Below, one piece after another: positions 22,821-33,906 of a stretch of DNA of 64,000 bases; the first letter of the stretch is position 1, and every line of letters starts with the position of its first letter. The stretch comes from Ectobius pallidus. Lineage: Eukaryota; Arthropoda; Insecta; Blattodea; Ectobiidae. The stretch is from the NCBI GenBank assembly GCA_964059195.1, contig CAXKWD010000007.1:156163269-156227268 (forward strand), in the 5' to 3' direction. The translations under genes were made by a program, and so were the position numbers. The notes under the pieces are model-generated. The model was not told where the DNA came from. It did no database searches and saw nothing but the letters and a program-made list of their open reading frames with translations.

Positions 22821-23088
22821 ATCAAAGTAACCAACAGCAATCACAGTCACAGCAGCAGGGAGAGCAACATGACAACAATGAGGTAATCGTACTCACAAGC
22901 AACTCTGCAGGTTCTGGCAGCAAGGTTGGCAGCACGTACAAGCTGAGAGACTCTCGCATCATTGAGATTGCTGGTGGAAGGGAGTTGTTTTCTCAGAGTA
23001 GATCTAAAGCAGCTCGCTGCAAGTCAGGGAGATACAGTGACGAGGGCGAGAAGGCAAAGCGAGCTGGCGTTTGGGAACTTAGAGCTAG
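22821..23088 (+). CDS. Exon 3
   Basis: Acceptor TTTATTGCAG. The first two bases complete a codon, then QSNQQQSQSQQQGEQHDNNE, a hydrophobic EVIVLTS, and a basic segment (FSQSRSKAARCKSGRYSDE, EKAKRAG) that could be a nuclear-localisation or phosphorylation region. Donor GCTAG|GTAATG, with two bases left over. Confidence 0.8.
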
Positions 23089-24428
23089 GTAATGTCATGG
23101 TCTTTCAAAAATCTTGAAATAATGAACTCATTTCTGTTTGAGAAGGCCCTTAAGTCAGAGACTCGTGGGGTTTCTCAGCTGTTGTGTTTGGTAAACAAAT
23201 CATTTGGCTTCTGAATTTTGAATTTGTTAGAATAATGTTGTCTTTTGTGTAACATATTACTGTATTAGATTATAACTTTATTATTTTATGCATTTAGTGA
23301 CATTTTGTACCAGTTAGAGAAAAATTAATTTGCAGGAAGAAAAAAAAAATATGTCAACTTCTAAATAATACTGGTATTGAGATTCAATTTTATTAAATTT
23401 TTAACTATTTTTCATTTTCATTTTAATTTCAATTATTTCATAAAATAAAGTCATTTATTTCTTAAATTTGTACATGATTTTGAGAAATCCCATAAATCAA
23501 AAATCTTCTAACATTAATATTGAGTTTTATTCTATATGAAAGTATTTTTTGTATACAGATTACTTAAGATTTATGAGTAAATCTAAAAATAAACCAAATA
23601 GCAACAACCTTCCTAGAATTAAAGTGTTAATAAATACATCAAGCTCCTGATTATTCATGTTAATTGGGACTGTGACATGGATGACTAATAAAAAAAAACA
23701 CGCTAATCCAAACTGTGTGCAAAAATCTTGAATTTTGAATCCCCCACATTTTGTCGCCATATTGTGTGTATATGACGAAATTAAGTGCACGAAATTTAAA
23801 ATCTGATGAAATAAAGTGCAGGAAATTTGAAATCAATTGCGGAAAATTCAAGATGAAGTGGGAAAATCAAATTTTCATTCATGGATAATCCACAAACAGA
23901 ATAATCCGTCCATGGATAATCAAAAGTTGCTGTACCATTGAAAATAAATTATTAGAAAAATAATTCTTTCAAATCAACAGTTCGTTGGGATATTTATTTG
24001 AAACACTGCTTTGAAGCAGCTTTTCAAGCCATGGTCATAGTTTCAATCTCTGTGTGATTTCTAAAATGAAGACCAGGCACTGCTTTGATAGAAGCTAGTG
24101 TCTTTTGTTTACAACTGGCAACATAGACAACAATTTATATTTATTACTGTTACATCAGTATACTGCTGCATAAACAAAAAATTATGAAGATTCTGTTTGT
24201 TGGAACAAGATATTTGTTGAGCAGTTACTATAATATTTATTAGTATTTAATAGTAAAAAGCACCAAAGGTATCTCTATTTATGATACACAGTAAACCTAC
24301 GCCTAAAAGTTTTAAGAAAATTATTCACAACGAAATACGAAATAAGTGTAAATATTTGATTGATTACACTTGTATGATTCAAGTGTTAAAATAATGAATT
24401 GAAGTAATATATACAGTAGAGCATGTTG

Positions 24429-24689
24429 TAAAACTTGTACAGAGTCAACATTTTAAAAAAAATTTAAAAAAAAAAACACTTCTTGCTCCACTTTAAGTTG
24501 CAGGACTAGTTTCCAGGGATTAAAGCTACTCCCTCATCCTCATGTTGATCAACAAGACATTGGTATCAGTCAACCACCAGCTGAGGATGAGGGAGTAGCT
24601 TTAATCCCTGGAAACTAGTCCTGCTACTTAAAGTAAGTGGAGCAAGAAGTGTTTTTTTTCTTTAAATGTTGACTCTGTACAAGTTTTAT
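24429..24689. repeat. Fold-back repeat with arms of about 110 b
   Basis: 24429-24542 and 24582-24689 are inverted copies differing by a few bases and small gaps; the spacer is about 39 b. The arms contain GGACTAGTTTCCAGGGATTA and end outside in TAAAACTTGTACAGAGTC. Transcribed in the intron, this would form a long hairpin RNA. Confidence 0.9.
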
Positions 24690-24939
24690 AATTGTATGAT
24701 ATTATCCCTGCACGTCTAGCATCACATTGTAGCTTATGATTTAGCAATTTTGCTAATTCTTGTGTTGATCCTGTCAGAAGACAAAACACTTTTGTGAACG
24801 GATCGTCACTACAATCGTGTAATGAATCGCTTCTGCCCTCAGCATTTTCACACGTGGATTTAATGCCTGCAGAAGATCAATTCGCTTCTTATTAGCTTCT
24901 AGCGGATGGAGTATATTCATCTTCAATATCTACATTAGA

Positions 24940-25707
24940 CAACACCAAATTTTTAGGTATATAGGTAGACTCAAATCTGAAATGGGAGGTCCACATAAAC
25001 TACTTAAGTGAGAAACTAAGTCGACTTTGCTACGCCTTCCGGGTTCTTACAAAAGTAACTCCCACTGAAGTGCTAAAATCAGTTTATTTTGCATATGTAC
25101 AATCAGTATTAGCATATGGGATTATTACCTGGGGATCTGCCCCAAAATCAGAACAAATATTTAAATTGCAAAAATGAATACTCAAAATCATTAAACAAAT
25201 ATTTAAATTGCAAAAATGAATACTCAAAATCATTAAACGAGTACCCATAAGGACAAACAGTAGAACCGTATTCAAACAGCTTGAAATTTTACCACTACCC
25301 TGTATTTATATTTTAGAGACAGTTTGCAACATTCATAGCAATAGAAATGTTTTCAAAACAAACTCAAATATCCATGAGCACAACACAAGAACACCAGACA
25401 ATATACGTTTCAACTGCCATAGGCTTTCCAAAACTCTTAACAGTTATCACATAGAGGCACCATAATGTATAATTACCTTCCTCAAGTAATTAAAGTGCTA
25501 AATAACAGAAATTTCAAAAAAGCAGTAAGATCAAAACTATTGACCTATTTGCCATTCAATATACATGAATATTTTTCATTAATTTTTTGAATCCAGATCT
25601 GTCACGCACTGTTCTGTCTCTTTTATGTTATTGTACCACTATGTATGTCTACATATATTTGTGTGTTGATTTACTTATTTGTATTGAATTGTGTTACTTA
25701 TCTGATA
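24940..25707 (+). pseudogene. Jockey/CR1-like LINE, reverse-transcriptase C-terminus
   Basis: The translation reads TKFLGI, VDSNLKWEVHINYLSEKLSR, LCYAFRVLT, VYFAYVQSVLAYGIITWGS, the block that follows the RT core in Jockey/CR1-type elements, then LPQVIKVLNNRNFKKAVR near the end. A 42-b in-frame duplication (25153 and 25195) and stop codons show decay. The 3' UTR continues to 25707, is interrupted by a Helitron, and resumes at 26574 with an AATA-repeat tail ending near 26612. Confidence 0.8.
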
Positions 25708-26573
25708 TCTCTATATATATAAAAGGCTTTGTCCTGACTGACTGACTGAATGAATGACTGACTGAATGACAGGAATCAACGTACAGCCTAAACTATAACA
25801 GGTAGAGACTTGGAATTTTGACAGTACCTTCGCTTCATAATGTAGGTGCTCACTAAGAAAGGATTTTGAAAAATTCTGATTCTAAATGCCAAAAATTAAA
25901 TGTTTTTGAAAATACTTAATCCCTTTTTACATAGAATTATCAAAACAAATTCACAGAACGTATTATTACCAGTGGTATCAGGTGGGCTTGGATTAAATTA
26001 AATGGATGTTTGACAAATTAGAGAAGGTATCATTATAATTCATATTATCTATATTAATAAAAGGAATTCTCCTCGATGTCCAGCGAAATCTACTGAACGC
26101 AGAGATCTGAAATTTTAAACATAGGTGTGCTGAAGGGTCGGAAAATGCACCTCGAAGCCGGAATTTTAATTTTAGTTTTCGTTCGTGAGTTATGAGTGAA
26201 AAACTGTCAAAAAACGTTCATTTTTTGCGTTTTCAAAACATAAGTTTTCAGTTATACATTTCAATGTCAAATCAATTACAGTTGGCTTTGGCTATTTTTG
26301 TCAAACCTTGAAAACAAAACTTTCGCGATCGCTTGAATGTTGTAAGCCCTAAATATGGTCAAACGTTGTTTTATTTGGACGAATCTCACTATACAGAGGT
26401 TTTCTTGGCCAAGAAACTCGAATCTGAGGTCGCTTTTACCAGTCGATGCTATCTGATCGTGGTATGTAGTCCATGCGATTTAGGTGTTAATAAATGTAAT
26501 GATTTAACTATTATGCTCTTAATTTTTAATTCATGAAATAATTATCGCGGGCGAAGCCGCGGGCACATGCTAG
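25708..26573 (+). mobile_element. Non-autonomous Helitron with two 5' ends, inserted in a LINE
   Basis: The 5' end TCTCTATATATATAAAAGG lies after an A, with GACTGACTGACTGA just inside. The 3' end has hairpin GCGGGCGAAGCCGC, then GGGCACATGCTAG followed by T. Insertion between A and T without target duplication fits Helitrons. A second Helitron-type 5' end, TCTATATTAATAAAAGG, begins at 26048, also after an A. No Rep/helicase gene is present. Confidence 0.85.
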
Positions 26574-26612
26574 TCATGTATATGATCCAAGGATAAATAA
26601 ATAAATAAATAA
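26574..26612 (+). mobile_element. LINE 3' tail, continuation after Helitron insertion
   Basis: ATGATCCAAGG followed by four or five AATA units looks like the 3' terminus of the LINE whose coding remnant lies at 24940-25590. The Helitron splits the two parts. Confidence 0.6.
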
Positions 26613-26912
26613 ACACCTGAGGTTTCAAGCCTATCATTTCCATGGTTTGTGGTAAATGGCCTTGGTTTTTTTAAACTTTGTTTTAACAGTGGTAATGTGG
26701 TTTTAAACCATGGTCGTGGATAAAACTGTGTTTTAGCAGTCATCTCATGGAGTTTCTCAAAACCAATTTAAATCCAGGACTATCCTCAGGAAATGGGTAC
26801 CATACCATAGCGGGGTTGATATGATTTACATGTCAGCTTGAGGAGTGTAGTGCTGTACTTGCCATTGAGTATCTGTGGATAGTGACTGAAGTAATGCTTT
26901 GTGTTGATGCAG

Positions 26913-27180
26913 GTGTGGCTCGGACGGAAAGACTAAACGTGGATCTGGTGCACAAGTTACAGAGACTGTTTTCTCAACGGAGGTGCACTCTGTGGTACGA
27001 AACCAGCGTGCTTCCGCTATGAGCCCTCCACTTGTCACAGGTGGGGAGGTGGTAGTTTTTGATGACATTGGTGAGGAAGAATGGAGGAACAATGTCAATG
27101 CCACCTCCATGGGCCTGTCTTCTACAGGCACTTCTCCCAGCCCACCAACGTATCATCGCACAGCCACTGACTTTTTCAAG
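26913..27180 (+). CDS. Exon 4
   Basis: Acceptor TGTTGATGCAG; the first base completes an Arg codon. It encodes CGSDGKTKRGSG, TETVFSTEVHSVVRNQRAS, GEVVVFDDIGEEEWRNN and a Thr/Ser/Pro tail to ATDFFK. Donor AAG|GTGAGA leaves the frame in phase 0. Short open frames on the opposite strand here are shadows. Confidence 0.82.
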
Positions 27181-28731
27181 GTGAGATTATGATTTTTACA
27201 CAGTAGTTTATTATAAATAGGGGGCGGATTTCTATGACATGTCATATTTTTCCCCTTTGCATTATTTCAGGTTTCCGACAAATTTAAACCCGATTCCAAG
27301 CATCGTGGTGAAAATTGTGCACATGACTGCATATTTAGGAAATGTTCAACTATTGTAGCATATTTAATATGAATATGCATATTTAGGTCATATTTTTTTA
27401 TTATTTGTGTGCATATTAGGGAAATTTTGAAGTTTCGTATCTTATTTTGTAAATTTTGCATTATAATGATACTTTTTTAGAGTTTAAAAAATTTTAAAAT
27501 AATTAACATTATATTTTAATAAAATGAATTGTAATGAAACTTAAAAAATATATACACAATGTGTAAGTGGTAAAGTCATATTTTAAATTTTATTTGTCAT
27601 ATTTTAATGATTTTTAGGTCATAAATGCTTGTGTATATCCTATTTCTTTTGGTCATAGAAATCCGCCCCCTAATTATAAATCTCTTGTATTATTGTGCAT
27701 TAACACAAACTCGTGTAATAACATGAAAAGTAAAAATAATCCCAGTTTTTAAATGAAGTTCAGCGCGAATTATTATATTTAAACAAAATCTTAATTCATT
27801 TTTAAAGAATATTTTTGTGATTTTATCAACAAATAAATGCATTGGCCATGTTACCGTAGAAGGGTATTCTTCCATGATGCAATTTTTGCTCCACTCACTG
27901 TACATCGTGCAGCCATAGAGAAAGAACCAATTGGATCAACCAATGAAGTAGCACATCTTCCGGCACATTCAGAATACAAACTATCATATCTACTCCATAA
28001 ATTCCACATTCTGTGGCTTCCCAAACATTTTTGCTATCATAAAATATAAATTTTTGTCAGTTTTAATTTTGTAAATTCTTGGAAATATCAATACCCAATT
28101 ACAAGTGTTCCGTATAATAAACAAAATACGAGCAGCTGGAAGTTTTAATTAGGCTGACAATAAAAACAGCTGGCTTTTTTGTAGTACTTAATAATGATAA
28201 TGAGCGTATTATAAAACCTGTATACATAAACCCTGTTTTTTAAAATAACACTGTCAAAGAAGTATTAACATTGAAATATTGCAATTTAAAACATCTTTTC
28301 CTTTAAAATATACCATTTTCATGGATCTCTATTATTAGATAATTCTGAATGTGTTATAAACTGTCTCACAAGACATGAATCTTAGGGATGCACCAGACTG
28401 TCAAATCGAAGAAATTATTGGAGACAGACTTCCCACTCTCTCGCCTATACACAATGAACAAAAGCATAAACTGTTACTCACAAAAAGAATAATTGTTTGA
28501 TGGCATCCTTGCCCCTTTATTTACGAATTCATGATCAGTTTATATGATCTCCCTTCTTTGACTTCTTATTAATTTTCTCGCATAGTGGTCATTAGGTTTC
28601 AAATTATTTTTTAAGAATTAATTTAAGAAAGATTCTGGGAGATAAAGGTAAAGGTACAGACAGAAAGATAAAATCTGGTATCATTAGTATAATGTGACAT
28701 TCTTAGTATATCCCCTTTTTATTGTTGTTAG
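27181..28731 (+). other. Intron 4
   Basis: GT...TTAG intron of 1.55 kb. A hAT MITE begins 38 b after exon 4. The rest has only short motif-free frames. Confidence 0.78.
27218..27672. mobile_element. hAT MITE, 455 b
   Basis: Perfect terminal inverted repeats of about 21 b beginning TAGGGGGCGGATTTCTATG, with a perfect 8-b target duplication ATTATAAA at 27210-27217 and 27673-27680. The interior is AT-rich with repeated TCATATTT motifs and has no open frame of note. It is very close to the donor of exon 4. Confidence 0.93.
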
Positions 28732-29136
28732 TCTGTGACATCGGCATCGGATCTGGATGGTGACTCGCTCTCTCCTGAACATGGTGGTGGTGGAAGTAAA
28801 GGAGCACCTCGAGTGATAGGTAATCTCCCTATAGCAGAGTACGAGGGCTCGCCAAGAAGATATGGACCACGACAGTTAGATGTATCTCAATCTCACCCAG
28901 TACTGCCTTCTGCACAGAGTCTGCTTGCCTCGCCCTCTGTGTACCCTCCCCGCCCTGGCTTCCCACAACGAGTGCTCCCCACCCCCACAGAGCAGCCGCC
29001 TATATCAACAACCCCCACCACGGCATTCGACTACCTGTATGAATTCTCTGAGACCCGCAAGGTTCTGGAAGAGTTTTTCAAGTGCCCCCCTGCTCCTTCG
29101 GGGGAAGAAACAAGTCCTGTGACCAGCGACTTCCAG
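28732..29136 (+). CDS. Exon 5
   Basis: Acceptor TTATTGTTGTTAG, phase 0. Encodes 135 residues: SVTSASDLDGDSLSPEHGGG, NLPIAEYEGSPRRYG, a Pro/Ser-rich linker with many SP/TP sites, then TAFDYLYEFSETRKVLEEFF, the most structured-looking segment so far, and SDFQ. Donor CCAG|GTAAGA, phase 0. GC-rich for the region and with even codon use. Confidence 0.85.
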
Positions 29137-29270
29137 GTAAGATATTTAGTAAATTTATTAATTATTAAAATGCATGGTATAAATACATGGAAGCAAACTT
29201 AGCATGCTTCTATTAAACATAGATACGAGGAAAGTAGTACCCATTGTAGAATTGTAAAATAATCATTAAA

Positions 29271-29393
29271 GAACACATGAGTGGAGGTATTATACACTAT
29301 ACTTCACTAGTGAAGTGAACACATGAGTGGAGGTATTATACACTATACTTCTACTAGTGAAGTATAGTGTATAATACCTCCACTCATGTGTTC
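29271..29393. repeat. Palindrome plus direct repeat
   Basis: A 35-b unit starting GAACACATGAGTGGAGGTAT occurs twice directly (29271, 29317) and once inverted (ending 29393). The second and third copies form a near-perfect 77-b palindrome centred on CTACTAGTG. The sequence following it (AACTTCACTGTGTAAACTTC) recurs at about 61180, so this may be the end of a dispersed element. Confidence 0.9.
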
Positions 29394-30497
29394 TAATTAT
29401 TAACTTCACTGTGTAAACTTCCTACAATACTTAAATCATTAAAGATTTTTAAACAGCTTTTCAGTTTACATGACATACCTTAAGCTGTTTTCTCCCATAC
29501 GTTAAGGTACATAATCATTAGTGATCCTCTTTAGTAAATAAAAGTGTAAATTTTTATATAAAATTTGGGTTAATTTCTGTTTTATTTTGCAATAAGTAAA
29601 AAAAATGTTGGTGTTATTTTTATATTATAACCTAAGGTTTAGGACTCAATGTGTATAATATTGTATATTTCTGCAAGGGGAACTTCTAGGCTTTTAATTT
29701 TGCTTATTACACAACTTACACATCATTGGTATATTTTTCTAGTTTCCGGTATGTAATAGTTGTTTATGATAGGAGTTTGTAAAGTTGAGGTTTTTTCTCA
29801 TTCGAGTGTGAATTTTATGAAACGAGGCATAGGCCTAACTACACGAGGATGTAAAAAAGACTTGACACATGTATATCATACTTTTTTTTCATGCCAGGAC
29901 AAAATAAAAATAAAGTCATATTTGAAAGGAGTTACGAAATTAGATTTACAGATGTAAAATTGCAAGATCATGAACAACGGTAATAATCCTTGTGTCCAGG
30001 GAATTCCAAGACCTGACAAGGATTGAGTTGCTTAGTTATGCGAAGGTAATACATTGTAAATAATATTAAAATATGGCTAATTTTGCAGAAATTGTTACGT
30101 ATTTTAACAGTTTGGCCGAAATAGTTAATTTAGTGGAACTTTCTGTAAGCAATTTAATGACTAAAAGTCAAAAGACATTTATAAATTTCAATATGATAAT
30201 TTCAAAAATCAGTGTTTGTAGAAAAGTGCCATGAATACAAAGAAAATTAGTGATGAGAATTCTTGAGTGAAAAAATTGGAATTATTAGATTCTTGAAAGC
30301 TGTCGAGATATCAAGAATCGTATAAAAAGTTTTCAAATGATTTAATGCTAGGACATGCAGCCCATGCAGTGGTATCACTTCGGTTATCTTCGTTAATGCG
30401 GTATAATTTTTGCAGGCAAGAGAGTCATTTGTATTAATGCTCGGCTACCATGCACACAGACTTGTCGAACTGCAGTCTCTTAATACAAGCTCCCAAG

Positions 30498-31145
30498 TAG
30501 GGTGGCCAGATGTCCGGCTTTTGGCCGGACTGTAAGGCTTTTTGCTAAGTAGTCCTCCATCCGGCGCAGCTTTATGCCGGATGTTGATTTGTCCCCCTTT
30601 TCGAGACTGATGGATCGGTAAAGCGTATTAATAAAATTTGTATTTTCCCGTATGTTCCTGCCAATCCTAAGGTTGGCACGCTTGTCGATACGGTGATAGC
30701 GTACTATCATTTGTTTGGTGCAGTACGTGGTGTTGGCCATACTGTTGATTGTTGTTCAAGTCTCCATTTGTATTGTACATTCTTTGCAGTTTGCTGTGTT
30801 TTTCTTCAATTACCAGAATGCCAAAACGAAAGATTTCTTTTAATCCTCAGTGGGTCAAAGAATTTCAGTACATTTCAAAAAGCAGTAAAGCAGTGTCCTA
30901 TAATCATTTATTTTATATAAATGCAGTTATTAAGGAAAATTAGTCAGGGTTATACCATGTAATATCTGCTGTCCAGCCGTCCAGGAAAAGGTGATGGCTA
31001 GTGTTCAAAGAAGTCAAAAATTGTTACAAGAGAAGAACTGCAGGTATTCTCCAGTGAGGCACTAGAAGAGAAATTCATGTTGGTGAAAGTTGTAATGGGG
31101 TTTTGGATTGCTGTAAATGCTCTTCAGTTTGTGTTACCCAAATAG
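30498..31145 (+). pseudogene. hAT element remnant, 5' end and start of transposase
   Basis: Begins with a hAT-type end TAGGGTGGCCAGATGTCCGG, similar to the MITE at 22098. At 30818 a frame reads MPKRKISFNPQWVKEFQYIS, like the N-terminus of BED-finger hAT (ZAPHOD-like) transposases, but the frame ends before the zinc-finger cysteines. Further similarity (QEKVMASVQRSQKLLQEKN) appears near 30985 in another phase. No 3' inverted repeat was found, so it is 3'-truncated. Confidence 0.6.
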
Positions 31146-31267
31146 TTGAAAGATAAATCTTGCTACTATACACCAGTTCTAGTTTTAAAAGTATTTTCTA
31201 AAGCATATATACCGTATATAAATTTAGCGCTGAAAGGGTTAAAATGTGTAATGAATTTCAGTTTCAG

Positions 31268-32127
31268 GAGTTGGAATATGAGCTGCGCAGACAGGCAGGC
31301 AGTGCATATGTTGGGCAAAGACTGGCAAAGGGAACATTACATCAAGACAACTCCGATCAGGGCGACATGCAAGAAGGGATCTCGCCGCGTGCTGATATGG
31401 ACACACAGGAAACAGAAGGAGAAGGACATTTTCTTGATCTTTCTGCTGACACGACGGGGTCAACAGAAGACCTTGGTGATACCGAAGTCGGTGGACTTCA
31501 AGTGGGACATTCCCGTAACTTTACGCTTTCACCCGAGACGACTGATTGTGATTCCAACTGTGGAGATCTCGATAGCGAAGTGTCACTGTTGCTTCTAGAG
31601 AGCGAGGGACCTGCAGGAGGTGGGATTGATCTCTCAAACCAGCTGGCACCGGACTCTATGCGATTGTATTCAAGTATGCCAGTTCTGGAAGATGGGTTGT
31701 CATCGGGCCATGCGTCGGACACCGATAACAACAACCCTACTGTGATGAAGCTGATGAAACGGCAAATTACAGAGATCGAAAGAGAGATCACTACTCAGCG
31801 AGCTGCAAATAAGGAGAAAGTGACTACGCCAGTGACAGATGCACCTGTGGTACCCAAGAGCCGAGACAACTCGTACGACACGACGGATCCGGAGTTGGAG
31901 GCGTTGGACCCACTACATGTGGGAGCTCAGATGACTCCACCACCCCCAGCACCTCAGCCTCATCGCAGTCTCAGTTTAGATGTTCCTTCAGCCAGTAGTG
32001 ACACTGTGGAGGCAGCCATTAAAGACATTCGCCTTGCTCTTCAGCGCACTAAGACTTTACCTCTCAAGAGTCCTCCAGGGGGAGGTGACCCACCCGAACC
32101 CACAGACAGCCCAATCTGGGTACCAAG
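31268..32127 (+). CDS. Exon 6 (largest exon)
   Basis: Encodes residues 454-739: ELEYELRRQAGSAYVGQRLA, acidic LDLSADTTGSTEDLGD, LDSEVSLLLLESEGP, a predicted helix MKLMKRQITEIEREITTQ, DNSYDTTDPELEALDPLH, AAIKDIRLALQRTKTLP and SPIWVPR. Many SP/TP and acidic Ser sites suggest regulation by phosphorylation. Two in-phase acceptors, 6 b apart (ATTTCAG and TTTCAG), precede it; I chose the downstream one. Donor CCAAG|GTAAGT. The 295-codon open frame is the longest in the window. Confidence 0.87.
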
Positions 32128-32446
32128 GTAAGTGATATTCAGTCAGCCATGTAACTTTCTCTACCTTAAGTAAGGGCAATATAACTTTGTCACTTCACAT
32201 TCTGATGATGGATTAAGAGGCCATATTGTAGGCAGTTTGTGTAATGTAGTGTAGTGTGGGGTATGTGTGATGATGTTGAGGTCAGGAAGGGTGGAGGGTA
32301 ACCTGGTAGTGGCATTAGTATACTCTTTTCGAAAGACACTATGGGGACCGCTGGCTGAATGTCCCTATCCAACGAACGAATCACTGTCAATTGTGACATG
32401 TTGCCATGTCATGTGCACTGCAGAGAGATTTGGGATTAAAGCCAGG

Positions 32447-32885
32447 TATACTGTATTGGCCTAAATATAAGACTATTTTTTTTCCTCAAAATGTGTTTAT
32501 AAAAACTATACTTGTCTTACATGTGCAGCTTAATGATTTCAACAACTCTCTATTCATGAATGCAGCTGTCAAAGTCTTGCGGAAATTCACAGAATTTTAT
32601 TTTCCCCGAATTCGTGCTTCTGCGTGTACTGCACCGCTACTTCTCTATTCTCTACGTGTAAAGCTTTGTTTGACCACCATTCATGGCAGACCATGTGGAA
32701 AAGAAAGCATCATTTTCTCAATGCATAAATAAGGGTGAAAGAAGAAGTTACGACATGAACTTCGAAATTCCATTTTGTTAGAAGCAAAATGTACTAATAA
32801 GCTATTTTATTTATTTTTTCGTAACTATCCTTCAAAAATTCATGGTCATCTTATATGTGAGGTCATCATACATTCTGTCCAATAC
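32447..32885. mobile_element. Possible MITE with imperfect inverted ends
   Basis: TGTATTGGCCTAAATATAAG near 32451 and the reverse complement of the stretch ending TCTGTCCAATACAA (32885) pair imperfectly over about 25 b. No clear target duplication was found, so class is open. Confidence 0.4.
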
Positions 32886-32914
32886 AAACTAGTGATTAAA
32901 AGCTGAACACCACC

Positions 32915-33030
32915 AGCTCCCTAAATCCAGCCATCGACATCAGATTATAACGTCCTCCTCTACCGGGAATATAACCCGGGCTGCTGGGATGGAAGGCAGA
33001 CATACTGCCAACCTGCCACGGCAGACTATT
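32915..33030 (-). mobile_element. tRNA-derived SINE family 2, head
   Basis: Reverse complement has GCCGTGGCAGGTTGGCAGTA and B-box-like CCGGGTTATATTCCCGG, with the CTGCCTTCCA block shared with 8070-8196. Confidence 0.6.
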
Positions 33031-33129
33031 ATGCAATAATACATTATGAAGTAGCACTAGAAATTCCATATCAGTTTTGAGTATATGACCCAAACGAATT
33101 TTAGAGTCATTTCACTAAAATGTCATCTT

Positions 33130-33315
33130 ATAATTGGATGTGATCCAGCTGGCAAGCCACATAGTGGCTCTGGTCACAGAAACCACCATTAACGTCTGTG
33201 GGTTTCGTCATGCTGACCACTTGCCCCCCCAATCCTGCCATCTGCCTATGGTGGATGGCGCAGCGGTCAGGTGGTAGGCCTAGTCCCTTCAGGGATGTTA
33301 GCACCATGGAGTTTA
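33130..33315 (+). mobile_element. tRNA-derived SINE family 1, 5'-truncated
   Basis: Starts at the AGTGGCTCTGGTCACAGAAA block and contains the complete 3' half through GGCCTAGTCCCTTCAGGGAT and ACCATGGAGTTT. Confidence 0.8.
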
Positions 33316-33741
33316 GTAAAATTGAGTCTGACCATACTTATAATTCAATACAGTAATTGAAGCAAGTAAAGAGTTTTAAAAGTACAGGTTGACAGCCAAA
33401 AACCAGGCAACCTCTGGACCTGAGGAATACTGGATTTTCACGCAGACATGTTGCTATAAGGTTTTTTTTTCTGTGTGATCGACACCACTTTTTTTTTGCT
33501 GAATCCATAATAGGACTATACAGCAGAAATAAATGATAAAATGAAAAGGAATGCCTGTTAGCAAGTGCAAGCAACACCCAACAGTTGAATCTAGAGTACA
33601 GTGCCATCAAAACATTAATGGGTTGCCTACATGGTAAATGTCCTCTGAAATTTATGCTGGAAATCTGAAAGAACTGGATTTTCAATGGCCAGATTTTTTA
33701 ACGTCAACCATTAGAACAAATTGAGATCTGTTCTGTTACAG

Positions 33742-33821
33742 GAGAAGACAAGCAGGGACTGCCAATGGTGACGTAGCAGGAGCCTCTTCAGAGCAGCGCA
33801 AGGCTCATAGTGGCGAGGAAG
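33742..33821 (+). CDS. Exon 7
   Basis: Acceptor TTCTGTTACAG; the first base completes an Arg codon. Encodes RRQAGTANGDVAGASSEQRK and AHSGEE. Donor GAAG|GTAAGT. Too short to be seen as an open frame; found from phase and splice sites. The following intron is 85 b. Confidence 0.75.
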
Positions 33822-33906
33822 GTAAGTCTCATCACTATCTGATGTGAGTGCTTAAAGACAGATTTATCCTAACAAAATATTTAAATTGAAGTCCATCTTC
33901 TTACAG
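33822..33906 (+). other. Intron 7 (85 b)
   Basis: The shortest intron in the gene, GTAAGT...TTCTTACAG. Confidence 0.75.

Larger units (their letters stand above)
23089..26912 (+). other. Intron 3
   Basis: GT...AG intron of 3.8 kb. It carries the fold-back at 24429-24689, a decayed LINE from about 24940, and a Helitron (25708-26573) inside that LINE. 23100-24400 shows nothing recognisable. Confidence 0.75.
29137..31267 (+). other. Intron 5
   Basis: GT...AG intron of 2.1 kb with a palindromic repeat (29271-29393) and the 5' part of a hAT element (30498-31145). Confidence 0.78.
32128..33741 (+). other. Intron 6
   Basis: GT...AG intron of 1.6 kb with a possible MITE (about 32447-32885), a minus-strand family 2 SINE and a truncated family 1 SINE. 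Confidence 0.75.

Noticed and set aside
31498..31791. 97-codon minus frame over exon 6
   Set aside because: Shadow of the long plus-strand coding exon.
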